Of a stretch of 60,736 nucleotides of DNA, positions 36,817-45,746 are shown piece after piece. Positions within the stretch are counted from its first letter, which is position 1. Every line of letters begins with the position of its first letter. The stretch is from Caulobacter zeae. Its GTDB lineage: Bacteria; Pseudomonadota; Alphaproteobacteria; Caulobacterales; Caulobacteraceae. The stretch covers positions 1-60,736 of the forward strand of contig NZ_PJRS01000036.1 of NCBI RefSeq assembly GCF_002858925.1. Reading direction: 5' to 3'. Under the pieces are notes generated by a model. The model saw only the letters and a program-made list of their open reading frames with translations, was not told the origin of the DNA and searched no databases. Position numbers and translations under genes: made by a program.

Positions 36817-38193
36817 TCAGCCGCGCCGGGCGGCGGCCGAGGCCAGATAGAGTTCGAGATTGGTGTAGCCCGAGCCGTCCTTGGCCGGGGCCGCGCCGTC
36901 GGCGGGGGTCTTGGGGTCGAGGCCATGGGCCTTTTCCCAGGCGTCGGGCATGCCGTCGCCGTCGCTGTCCTTCGCGACCTTGCCGGCCGGCAAGACGGGC
37001 CAGCCGCCGACGTCCTTCTGGCTGTTGATCACCTTGCCAGTGCGGTCGCGCACGCCGGCGACGATGCGGGCGTCGACGCTGTCGCGGAACACCGAGGCCC
37101 CGGCCTGCGCCAGCACCCGCTCATAGGCCAGCGGGGCGGGATCGGACTTGACCGGGGCGACGTCGACCGGTGCGGGCAGGCGATAGCCCGCCGGCTCGGG
37201 AATGGTGAAGGTCACCAGGCTCCAGGGATCGGCCGGCACGTTGGTCAGCATGCTGTTGCCGGCGAAATAGGCGCGGGCCAGGCTGTTGCTTTCCTGGAAA
37301 GCCACCGCCTTGGCGCTCTGCGGACCCATGATGTAGGCGTTGTCGACGAAGTTGTAGGCGACGACCGCGGCCTTGTCGGCGTCGTAGCCGGCATAGCCCT
37401 TGCCCCAGTTGTAGAAGACGTTGGAGCGGAAATCGAACAGGGCCCCCACCGGGTCCTTGTCGGCGCCGTCGTAGTTGCCGGGGCGGGGCATGCGGGCCAT
37501 GTGGTTGGCCCAGAGATTGTGGTGGAAGCTGATCTTCGAGCCCCTGCCGCCGCGGATCAGGCTGCCGTAGCCGTGGTCGCCCTTGGCGTGCAGCGACCGG
37601 GCCATGGACTCGGCGATGATCGACCACTGCACCGTCAGGTCGAAGAAGCCCTGGCCCTCCTCGCCGTAGCGGGCCGAGGCCGACAGGGTCTCGTCCACCG
37701 ACCAGCTGGCCGAGACGTGGTCGAGGATGATCCGCCGGCCGTTGTTGATCCAGATGGCGTCGCTCTCGGTCTTGCTCTCGTCGCCCAGGCGCGAGCGGAT
37801 GAAGCGGATGACCACGTCGTCGGCCGAGACGACGAGGGTATGGTCGCGCAGGGTGATCCCGCCGCCGGGCGCGGTCTGGCCGGCGATGGTGATGCGCGGC
37901 TCGCTGATCTTCAGGTCCGACTTCAGTTGGATGACGCCGGCGACCTCGAAGACCACTGTGCGCGGGCCCTTGGCCTCGACGGCGGCGCGCAGCGAGCCGG
38001 GCCCGGCGTCGTCCAGGTTGGTGACCTTGATCACCGCGCCGCCGCGGCCGCCCTGCGAGAACCGGCCCGCGCCCTCGGCGCCGGGAAAGGCCAGGGTCTT
38101 GGCGGCCATCTGGGGTGACGCCTGTCCGGCGAGACCGAGCAGGGCGAGGGCGGCGGCGCCGGCCAGCAGGCGGCGCGAGCGAAGGCGGATCAT
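36817..38193 (-). CDS. Secreted pectate lyase (PL1-like) with C-terminal Ca-binding repeat
   Basis: A 458-residue protein. The N-terminal signal peptide (RSRRLLAGAAALALLGLAGQ) is followed by the parallel beta-helix with FPGAEGAGRFSQGGRGGAVI, RIILDHVSASWSVDETLSAS and KISFHHNLWANHMARMPRPG. These are the PL1 pectate lyase motifs, with Asp residues that bind Ca2+. The C-terminus has a thrombospondin-type-3-like DSDGDGMPDAWEKAHGLDP repeat. It should cleave polygalacturonate by beta-elimination. ATG 38193 was chosen because the signal peptide begins there; the frame to 38334 adds a non-secretory leader. Confidence 0.9.
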   Translation of the reverse strand: MIRLRSRRLLAGAAALALLGLAGQASPQMAAKTLAFPGAEGAGRFSQGGRGGAVIKVTNLDDAGPGSLRAAVEAKGPRTVVFEVAGVIQLKSDLKISEPRITIAGQTAPGGGITLRDHTLVVSADDVVIRFIRSRLGDESKTESDAIWINNGRRIILDHVSASWSVDETLSASARYGEEGQGFFDLTVQWSIIAESMARSLHAKGDHGYGSLIRGGRGSKISFHHNLWANHMARMPRPGNYDGADKDPVGALFDFRSNVFYNWGKGYAGYDADKAAVVAYNFVDNAYIMGPQSAKAVAFQESNSLARAYFAGNSMLTNVPADPWSLVTFTIPEPAGYRLPAPVDVAPVKSDPAPLAYERVLAQAGASVFRDSVDARIVAGVRDRTGKVINSQKDVGGWPVLPAGKVAKDSDGDGMPDAWEKAHGLDPKTPADGAAPAKDGSGYTNLELYLASAAARRG

Positions 38194-38510
38194 GACGCGG
38201 TTCTCCCCGAGGCCGGCGAGCATCGTGCGCGCATCGTCCGGATGCTGCGACCCTGCCCGGCAGACAGAAAAATGTCCACCGGTGTCATTCTTGCGGGAGC
38301 CGTGACGGGATGTGGCGGTAACCCTACAAAGCACGTGGGCTTGCTGCGCCCGTGATCAAATCGTGCTCGATATCCGGGCGATGTGGGTGATCGCCTTGCG
38401 ATCAAACGCCGACAGGCGAAGTTTTCTTCCGAAAATGGGCGGTCGAACCTGACGCTGGTGTCAACCTTACCGGATTGCCGTCGATTCGCGTCCCGGGGGG
38501 GAAGCACGCC
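38194..38510. other. Divergent intergenic region, pectate lyase / chemoreceptor-like gene
   Basis: These 317 bases contain promoters for both divergent genes. The only distinct element is a palindrome-like site at 38271-38289. I see no gene, repeat or RNA in the remainder. Confidence 0.5.
38271..38289. promoter_or_regulatory. Candidate LacI-type operator upstream of pectate lyase
   Basis: AATGTCCACCGGTGTCATT contains CACCGGTG, an 8-bp perfect palindrome, and nearly complementary AATG/CATT ends. It resembles the (A)TGACACCGGTGTCA(T) type of LacI-family operator with a one-base difference in length. The position, about 80 bases upstream of the lyase start, is suitable for promoter control. Confidence 0.35.
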
Positions 38511-39614
38511 ATGTCCGCCGAAGAAGCCAGCCTCCGTCCGGAGCGCATCCTCGACCTGTCCGAACGCCTCAGCGTGGTGGCGGGGCAGAAGATCGGCGAG
38601 ATCTCGACCGTCAACCGCGCCGCCAAGATGCTGGCCATCAACGCCCTGATCGTGGCCGCCCGCGCGGGCGAGGCCGGCAAGGGCTTCGCCATCGTGGCCG
38701 AGGAGTTCAAGAAGATCTCGACCCAGATCGACGAGGTGGCCGGGGCCCTGGAGAGCCAGGTGCGCGCCGACCTCGACGAGCTGACGGCGATCGGCGGAGC
38801 GATCCTGTCGCACCTGCGCGGCCAGCGCCTGGCCGATCTGGCCCTGAACGCCATCGAGATCATCGACCGCAACCTCTATGAGCGGACCTGCGACGTGCGC
38901 TGGTGGGCGACCGACAGCGCTGTTGTGGACTGCGCCATGGCGCCCTCGCGCGAGGCGGCCGACTACGCCAGCCAGCGGCTGAAGGTCATTCTCGACGCCT
39001 ACACCGTCTATCTGGACCTGTGGATCTGCGACGCGGCCGGACGGGTGATCGCCAGCGGCCGGCCCGACAAGTATCGCGGCGTGCAGGGCGCGTCGGTGGC
39101 CAACGCCAGCTGGTTCCAGGAAGCGCTGCGCACCAAGAGCGGCGATGATTTCGCCGTGGCCGACATCGCCCGCCAGCGGCTGCTGGACGAGGCGCCGGTG
39201 GCCACCTACGCCACGGCCATCCGCGAGGGCGGCCAGGCGCGGGGCAAGGTGATCGGCGTGCTGGGCGTTCATTTCGACTGGCGGCCGCAGGCCCAGGCCA
39301 TCGTCGACGGCGTGCGCATGACCGACGAGGAGAAGGCCCGCTCGCGCGTGCTGCTGCTGGACCAGAACCACCGGATCCTGGCGGCTTCGGACGGGCAGGG
39401 CGTGCTGACCGACAGCTTCAAGCTCGACACCTCGCATGGGAGCATGGGCAGCTATGCGCAGGGCGACCGCACGATCGGCTACGCCCTGACCCCGGGCTAC
39501 GAGACCTACAAGGGCCTGGGCTGGTACGGCTGCCTGGTGCAGCGCCAGGCGGTGGATGCGCCGCTGCCGGTGGCCGAGCGGGTCGTGGACAATGTGCTGC
39601 GGCTGAAGGCCTAG
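38511..39614 (+). CDS. Chemoreceptor-like protein with N-terminal MCP tip and C-terminal Cache-like domain
   Basis: A 367-residue protein without a signal peptide or membrane segment. Residues about 35-75 match the conserved tip of methyl-accepting chemotaxis proteins (NALIVAARAGEAGKGFAIVA, EEFKKIS). After a linker, residues about 115-360 form a Cache/PAS-like sensor: NAIEIIDRNLYERTCDVRWW, ASVANASWFQEALRTKSGDD, VIGVLGVHFDWRPQAQ and YETYKGLGWYG. This order (signalling tip first, sensor last) is the reverse of a normal receptor, and there are no transmembrane segments. It may be a soluble receptor. ATG 38511 follows GGGGGAAG. Confidence 0.8.
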   Translation: MSAEEASLRPERILDLSERLSVVAGQKIGEISTVNRAAKMLAINALIVAARAGEAGKGFAIVAEEFKKISTQIDEVAGALESQVRADLDELTAIGGAILSHLRGQRLADLALNAIEIIDRNLYERTCDVRWWATDSAVVDCAMAPSREAADYASQRLKVILDAYTVYLDLWICDAAGRVIASGRPDKYRGVQGASVANASWFQEALRTKSGDDFAVADIARQRLLDEAPVATYATAIREGGQARGKVIGVLGVHFDWRPQAQAIVDGVRMTDEEKARSRVLLLDQNHRILAASDGQGVLTDSFKLDTSHGSMGSYAQGDRTIGYALTPGYETYKGLGWYGCLVQRQAVDAPLPVAERVVDNVLRLKA

Positions 39615-39620
39615 AGCGAA

Positions 39621-39746
39621 CTTCCCCCTGTGGGGGGAAGCGATCGCGTCAGCGATCGGTGGGGGGGAGACTTTACGGCGCAGCGGAAGCTGAGAACGGC
39701 CCCCCTCCGTCCGCTTCGCGGACACCTCCCCCAGAGGGGGAGGATC
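39621..39746. repeat. Palindromic intergenic repeat, family A
   Basis: Outer arms CTTCCCCCTGTGGGGGGAAG and CCTCCCCCAGAGGGGGAGG flank GCGATCGCGTCAGCGATCGG and CCTCCGTCCGCTTCGCGGAC. The core GGAAGCTGAGAACGGC (39685-39700) is the reverse of the CGTTTTCAGCTTCCGC core of other copies. It follows the chemoreceptor-like gene. Confidence 0.8.
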
Positions 39747-39759
39747 TTGGGGTGCGGGT

Positions 39760-40255
39760 TTGCGGCCTCGCGCCTTGGCTGCGAGTTGATCGAAGGGGTG
39801 CGGGGCGCCCGGGCGACGCCCGGAAGCTGTTTCAGCAAGTTACCGTTTCGACGAAGCCGAGCGCTCCGCGCCGCCGTTTTCCGTCCGCCTCCGGCCGGCG
39901 GCGCTGTTGACGCCTTGCCGGAGCGCGCCCGCCGGTTTCCCGAAAGGCGCGCCGCGGGGCGGGGATGTCCTGGGTAGGAGCGTCTCTCCCGTCTGTCCCC
40001 GACGAAGCCGACGGCGGGCGGGCCTGGCCAGCGCCAGGTCCCCGAGCGTCCGGTTTTCCCGACCGGACTCGTTCCCGCTCGACTGCATCCCGCCGCCGCA
40101 TGGTCGCTGGCCTTGCGCCCCTTCGGTGCGGCGAGACGGGTAGATTGTACGGTGGGTTCGAGCGCGTCTGATCGACGGACGTGAGAAAGTCGTAGGGCGT
40201 TGAGTTCGTGGAACTCTTTTCGGCGAGCGCCGGGGATCAACGCTGCTCTATCCCC
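39760..40255. other. Unexplained 0.5-kb GC-rich region with many small hairpins
   Basis: I find no convincing gene here: the open frames on both strands have arginine/proline-rich, low-quality translations and no recognisable domain. The sequence contains several tight stems, for example GTCCGGT/ACCGGAC (40049-40069), CCTGGC/GCCAGG (40023-40038) and CCGGGCG/CGCCCGG (39809-39822), and two copies of CGACGAAGCCG. It could be a structured RNA on either strand or the remnant of a decayed gene. No known RNA (tmRNA, RNase P, SRP, 6S) was recognised by its conserved blocks. Confidence 0.4.
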
Positions 40256-40269
40256 TTCGGCGCGTCTTC

Positions 40270-40399
40270 TCCCTTCCCCCTTGATGGGGGAAGGGCCGGG
40301 GTTGGGGGTGGTTGCGGCGGTCGGGCTTGAAGCGGCGGTGCAAGCGGAACGGCCGGCGTCACCCCTATCCCAACCCTTCCCCCATCGAGGGGGAAGGGC
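40270..40399. repeat. Palindromic intergenic repeat, family C
   Basis: Arms CCCTTCCCCCTTGATGGGGG and CCCTTCCCCCATCGAGGGGG are imperfectly inverted around a centre with TGGGGGTGGTTGCGGC and the complementary GTCACCCCTATCC. It matches the family C elements at about 50.9 and 54.0 kb. Confidence 0.8.
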
Positions 40400-40415
40400 T
40401 TAGGGGCGCCACGGT

Positions 40416-40480
40416 CAGCGTCGCGGAAGCTGAAAACGTCCCCCCTCCGGCCTTCGGCCGCCTCCCCCAGAGGGGGAGTG
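40416..40480. repeat. Half copy of family A repeat
   Basis: GCGGAAGCTGAAAACGT (40423-40439) is the reverse complement of the family A core. It is followed by CCCCCCTCCGGCCTTCGGCC and CCTCCCCCAGAGGGGGAG. Only one half of the element is present; it directly follows the family C element and precedes the aminotransferase stop. Confidence 0.75.
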
Positions 40481-40482
40481 GC

Positions 40483-41802
<1,320 letters not shown>

Positions 41803-41829
41803 CTCGCGCTCCCGGGTCTGAGACCTTGC

Positions 41830-41843
41830 ATTGTGATCGCAAT
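41830..41843. promoter_or_regulatory. Candidate GntR operator, divergent promoter region
   Basis: ATTGTGATCGCAAT is a near-perfect 14-bp palindrome centred between the aminotransferase and gntR-like genes. Its core TGTGATCGCA differs by one base from the core of the perfect palindrome at 42595-42612. It is well placed for a repressor that controls both directions. Confidence 0.65.
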
Positions 41844-41891
41844 TATCGACTAGCTGGCAACCCCAAGATTGCATCGGACAGAGGAGGGGAC

Positions 41892-42617
41892 ATGGCCGAG
41901 CCGAAACCGCGTCGTCCCCTGGCCGATTCCACGGCGGTGCATGACCAGGTCTACGACTCCATTCGCCAGGCCCTGATCACAGGCAAGATCGCGCCGGGCG
42001 TGGGCGTGTCCTTGCGCAGCCTGGCCGCCGAGCTGGGGGTCAGCCCCATGCCGGTGCGAGACGCCGTGCGGCGCCTCGTGGCCGAGCGGGCCTTGGCCAT
42101 CAACCCGGCCAACAAGCGCCTTAGCGTGCCCTCTCTGAGCGCCGAACGGCTGGAACAGCTGGAGCTGGCGCGTCAATGGATCGAGCCGGAGCTGGCCGCC
42201 CGCGCCGCGCCCAGGGCCGACGAGGCCTTGGTGCGCAAGCTGAAAGCCATCGACCAGGACCTGGAAGAAGCCCTGCGGGTTGGCGATGTCGACCGCTACA
42301 TGGTGGCCAACCACGCCTTCCATTTCGCCATCTACGAGCGGGCGGGGGCCGAGGTGCTGCTGGCCATGGCCGGCGGGCTCTGGTTGCAGATCGGGCCGTT
42401 CATGCGGGTGGTGTTCGGGCGCGTGGGTACGGGCAGCCTGCCGGCCGACCGCCACGCGCAGGCCATGGACGCCCTGAAGGTCCGCGACGCCGAGGGCGCC
42501 CGCCGGGCCATCGCCGCTGACCTGTCCGAAGGCATGGACAAGATGCGCGCGGCGGTCGAGGCCGGCGCCGGCTTGACAGTCGCTCCGACGGGGCAAACTG
42601 TGATCACAGTTTCATGA
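41892..42617 (+). CDS. GntR family regulator with FCD domain, probable polyamine-catabolism repressor
   Basis: A 241-residue regulator. The N-terminal winged helix-turn-helix reads VHDQVYDSIRQALITGKIAP and LAAELGVSPMPVRDAVRRLV. The all-helical FCD effector domain (about 80-225) has the expected Asp/His ligands in the sequence MVANHAFHFAIYERAG and HAQAMDAL. It is first in the polyamine operon and divergent from an aminotransferase. Palindromes lie before it and at its 3' end, so it is probably the local repressor and autoregulated. ATG 41892 has GAGGAGGGG upstream; the stop overlaps the next gene (ATGA). Confidence 0.93.
   Translation: MAEPKPRRPLADSTAVHDQVYDSIRQALITGKIAPGVGVSLRSLAAELGVSPMPVRDAVRRLVAERALAINPANKRLSVPSLSAERLEQLELARQWIEPELAARAAPRADEALVRKLKAIDQDLEEALRVGDVDRYMVANHAFHFAIYERAGAEVLLAMAGGLWLQIGPFMRVVFGRVGTGSLPADRHAQAMDALKVRDAEGARRAIAADLSEGMDKMRAAVEAGAGLTVAPTGQTVITVS
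42595..42612. promoter_or_regulatory. 18-bp perfect palindrome, candidate second GntR operator
   Basis: AAACTGTGATCACAGTTT reads identically on both strands. It spans the last codons of the regulator gene and ends just before the aldehyde dehydrogenase start. The core TGTGATCACA matches that of 41830-41843 except for one base. Confidence 0.7.
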
Positions 42618-44116
42618 GGCAGGACGTGAGCGTTCCCGCATCCATCTCCGAGCACCTGCGCCGCCTGGCCCTTCCCGGCCGGGCGGTGATCGACGGCGCG
42701 CTGGTCGGCGCGGCCTCGGGCGGGACCTTCGACAATGTCGGGCCGCGCGACGGGGCGGTGCTGAACGCCGTGGCCGCCTGCGACGTCGCCGACGTCGAGC
42801 GCGCCGTGGCCGCAGCCCGCGCCGCCTTCGAGGACGGCCGCTGGCGCGACCTGCATCCGCGCCAGAAGAAGAAGGTGCTGTTCCGGCTGGCCGAGCTGAT
42901 GGAGCGCGACGCCGAGGACCTGGCGCTGCTGGAGAGCCTGGACGTCGGCAAGCCGATCCGCGACGCGCGGGCCGTGGATGTGCCGCTGGCGATCAACACG
43001 ACCCGCTGGTACGCCGAAGCCCTGGACAAGGTCTATGGCGAGGTCGGCGCCTCGCCGGCCGATCGCCTGTCCTTCGCCACCCACGAGCCGCTGGGCGTGA
43101 TCGGGGCGATCGTGCCGTGGAACTTCCCGCTGCACATGGCGATGTGGAAGGTCGCGCCGGCCCTGGCCATGGGCAATTCCGTCGTCCTCAAGCCGGCCGA
43201 GCAGTCGCCGCTGACGGCGCTGAAGCTGGGCGAACTGGCCCTGGAGGCTGGGCTCCCGGCAGGGGTGCTGAACGTGGTTCCAGGCTTTGGGGCGATCGCC
43301 GGCCAGGCCCTGGCGCGGTCGATGGACGTCGACATGATCGCCTTCACCGGTTCGGGCCTCACCGGCCGACGGCTGATGGAGTACGCCGCGCAGAGCAACC
43401 TCAAGCGCGTGTCGCTGGAGCTGGGCGGCAAGTCGCCCCAGATCGTCTTCGCCGACTGTCCCGACCTGGATGCGGCGGCGCAAGCGGCCGCCTGGGGCGT
43501 GTTCTATAACCAGGGCGAGGTCTGTACGGCCGCCTCGCGCCTGCTAGTCGAGGCCTCGATCAAGGACGCGTTCCTCGAGAAGGTGGTCGCGGTGGCCCGG
43601 ACCATCCAGGTCGGCGATCCGCTGGACCCCGACACCGGCTTCGGGGCCATGGTCAGCGAGCGGCAGATGCAGACCGCGCTCAGCTATATCGACAAGGCCC
43701 GGGAAGAAGGCGGCGCGCCTGTGCTGGGCGGATCGCAGGTGCGCATCGAGACCGGCGGCTTCTATGTGGAGCCGACCATCTTCGACGGCGTGCAGCCGAG
43801 CCACAGGCTGGCCCGGGAAGAGGTGTTCGGGCCGGTCCTTGGCGTCATGAGCTTCACGGGCGAGGACGAGGCCTTCGCCCTGGCCAACGACACGGTCTAT
43901 GGCCTGGCCGCGGGCCTGTGGACCAGCGACATCAATCGCGGCCTGAAGGGGGCTCGGAAGCTCAAGGCGGGCCTGGTCTGGGTCAACGGCTGGGACGCCT
44001 GCGACATCACCATGCCGTTCGGGGGCTTCAAGCAGTCGGGTTTTGGCCGCGACCGCAGCCTACATGCGTTGCACAAGTACGCCGACCTGAAGTCGGTGTC
44101 CGTAACGCTGAGGTAG
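42614..44116 (+). CDS. puuC: Aldehyde dehydrogenase, PuuC-like
   Basis: A 496-500-residue NAD(P)-dependent aldehyde dehydrogenase. GAIVPWNFPLHMAMWKVAPA, FTGSGLTGRRLMEYAAQS, the catalytic Glu in VSLELGGKSPQIVFADCPDL and the catalytic Cys in FYNQGEVCTAASRLLVE are all present. In this neighbourhood it should oxidise gamma-glutamyl-gamma-aminobutyraldehyde (the PuuC step). The start is ATG 42614, which abuts the palindrome, or GTG 42626, which has GAGGCAGGA at better spacing; I favour GTG 42626. It follows the regulator in the same transcript. Confidence 0.9.
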   Translation: MRQDVSVPASISEHLRRLALPGRAVIDGALVGAASGGTFDNVGPRDGAVLNAVAACDVADVERAVAAARAAFEDGRWRDLHPRQKKKVLFRLAELMERDAEDLALLESLDVGKPIRDARAVDVPLAINTTRWYAEALDKVYGEVGASPADRLSFATHEPLGVIGAIVPWNFPLHMAMWKVAPALAMGNSVVLKPAEQSPLTALKLGELALEAGLPAGVLNVVPGFGAIAGQALARSMDVDMIAFTGSGLTGRRLMEYAAQSNLKRVSLELGGKSPQIVFADCPDLDAAAQAAAWGVFYNQGEVCTAASRLLVEASIKDAFLEKVVAVARTIQVGDPLDPDTGFGAMVSERQMQTALSYIDKAREEGGAPVLGGSQVRIETGGFYVEPTIFDGVQPSHRLAREEVFGPVLGVMSFTGEDEAFALANDTVYGLAAGLWTSDINRGLKGARKLKAGLVWVNGWDACDITMPFGGFKQSGFGRDRSLHALHKYADLKSVSVTLR

Positions 44117-44122
44117 CCTGCC

Positions 44123-45565
44123 ATGACCCTGAATCTCGTTGAAACCGAAGCCTTCATCGACGGCCTGTGGATCGAGGGCGAGGCGACCTTCGAGGTGACC
44201 AATCCGGCCGACGGGACGGTGATCGCCAAGGTCGCGGACCTGGGCGCGGGCGAGACGCGGGTGGCCATCGAGGCGGCGCACCGGGCCTTTCCGGCCTGGG
44301 CGGCCAGGACGGCCAAGGAGCGCGGGGCGATCCTGCGCAAGTGGAGCGACCTGATGCTCGCCCACGCCGACGACCTGGCCAGGCTGATGACGGCCGAGCA
44401 GGGCAAGCCGCTGGCGGAGTCGAAGGGGGAGGTGGCCTACGGGGCCAGCTTCATCGACTGGTTCGCCGAGGAGGCCAAGCGCGGCTACGGCCACACCATC
44501 CCGACGCCCGATCCGAAGAAGCGGCTGGCCTCGATCAAGCAGCCGATCGGGGTGTGCGCGGCCATCGCGCCGTGGAACTTCCCGATCGCCATGATCACCC
44601 GCAAGGTCGGACCGGCCCTGGCGGCCGGCTGCACCGTGGTGGTCAAGCCGGCGGCCGAGACGCCGCTGTGCGCCCTGACCATCGCCCGCCTCGCCATCGA
44701 GGCCGGCGTGCCGGCGGGCGTGCTCAACGTCGTCACCGGCACGGACGCCAGCGCCATCGGCAAGGCCCTGTGCGAGGACGGCCGGGTGCGCAAGCTGTCG
44801 TTCACCGGCTCGACCCCGGTGGGCAAGGTGCTCTACGGCCAGTGCGCCGGCACGATGAAGAAGCTCAGCCTGGAGCTGGGCGGCAACGCGCCCTTCATCG
44901 TCTTCGACGACGCCGACCTGGAGGCCGCCGTCGACGGCGCGATCGCCAGCAAGTACCGCAACACCGGCCAGACCTGCGTCTGCGCCAACCGCCTGATCGT
45001 GCAGGCCGGCATCCACGACGCCTTCGCCAAACGCCTTTCCGAAAAGGTGGCGGCGATGAAGGTGGGCGCAGGCACGGGCGAGGGCGTGGTGATCGGCCCG
45101 CTGATCAACGACAAGGCCATCGTCAAGGTCGAGGCCCTGGTCAAGGAGGCCGTCGCGGCCGGCGCCCGGGTCGAGGTCGGGGGCGAGCGCCACGAACTGG
45201 GCGGCCTGTTCTACCAGCCCACGGTCCTGACCGGCGCCACGGCGGACATGCGCCTGTTCAACGAGGAGATCTTCGGCCCCGTCGCGCCGATCGTGAAGTT
45301 CGAGACCGAGGACGAGGCTATCGCTCTCGCCAACGCCACGCCGTTCGGCCTGGCGGCCTATTTCTACAGCCGCGACGTCGGCCGCTGCTGGCGCGTGGCC
45401 GAGGCCATCGAGGCCGGCATGGTCGGCATCAACGAAGGCCTGATCTCCACGGAAGTGGCGCCGTTCGGCGGGGTCAAGGAGTCGGGCCTGGGCCGCGAGG
45501 GATCGTCCGAGGGTCTCGATGAGTATTTCGAGACCAAGTACCTGTGCTTTGGCGGGGTGGCATGA
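44123..45565 (+). CDS. gabD: Succinate-semialdehyde dehydrogenase
   Basis: A 480-residue enzyme. GVCAAIAPWNFPIAMITRKV, VKPAAETPLCALTIARLAIE, FTGSTPVGKVLYGQCAGTMK, LSLELGGNAPFIVFDDADLE and the catalytic Cys in YRNTGQTCVCANRLIVQAG match the GabD branch closely. It oxidises succinate semialdehyde to succinate, the last step of GABA degradation. It starts six bases after the PuuC-like stop, so they are in one operon. A perfect 32-bp inverted repeat follows it. Confidence 0.93.
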   Translation: MTLNLVETEAFIDGLWIEGEATFEVTNPADGTVIAKVADLGAGETRVAIEAAHRAFPAWAARTAKERGAILRKWSDLMLAHADDLARLMTAEQGKPLAESKGEVAYGASFIDWFAEEAKRGYGHTIPTPDPKKRLASIKQPIGVCAAIAPWNFPIAMITRKVGPALAAGCTVVVKPAAETPLCALTIARLAIEAGVPAGVLNVVTGTDASAIGKALCEDGRVRKLSFTGSTPVGKVLYGQCAGTMKKLSLELGGNAPFIVFDDADLEAAVDGAIASKYRNTGQTCVCANRLIVQAGIHDAFAKRLSEKVAAMKVGAGTGEGVVIGPLINDKAIVKVEALVKEAVAAGARVEVGGERHELGGLFYQPTVLTGATADMRLFNEEIFGPVAPIVKFETEDEAIALANATPFGLAAYFYSRDVGRCWRVAEAIEAGMVGINEGLISTEVAPFGGVKESGLGREGSSEGLDEYFETKYLCFGGVA

Positions 45566-45593
45566 GCGAGGCCTTCCCGCATATCTCAAATAG

Positions 45594-45728
45594 CCCGTCA
45601 TTCCCGCCCTTGTGGCGGGAACCCCTCTGTCCGCCGCAAGGGCAGTGGGGGCGGACCGCTGGCGGTCCGCTGGCGGCGCACCTGCGAGCTGAACCAGGGG
45701 TTCCCGCCACAAGGGCGGGAATGACGGG
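45594..45728. repeat. Long perfect inverted repeat, family E
   Basis: The 32-bp arms 45594-45625 and 45697-45728 are perfect reverse complements (start CCCGTCATTCCCGCCCTTGT). A second palindrome, GCGGACCGCTGGCGGTCCGC, sits inside at 45651-45670. It separates gabD from the next aminotransferase and could form a stable cruciform or transcript hairpin. Confidence 0.9.
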
Positions 45729-45746
45729 AGTAGGGGGAGAGGGCGC

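Noticed and set aside
39839..39860. A TTTCGACGAAGCC stretch that resembles the conserved TTCGAC block of tmRNA
   Set aside because: No tag reading frame, no tRNA-like arms and no other tmRNA block was found nearby, so the match is too short to mean anything.
39611..40240. A 209-residue open frame on the minus strand across 39.6-40.2 kb
   Set aside because: Its translation is dominated by Arg, Pro and Gly, it passes through a family A repeat, and it has no recognisable domain or ribosome site. It is better explained as chance open sequence in a GC-rich genome.
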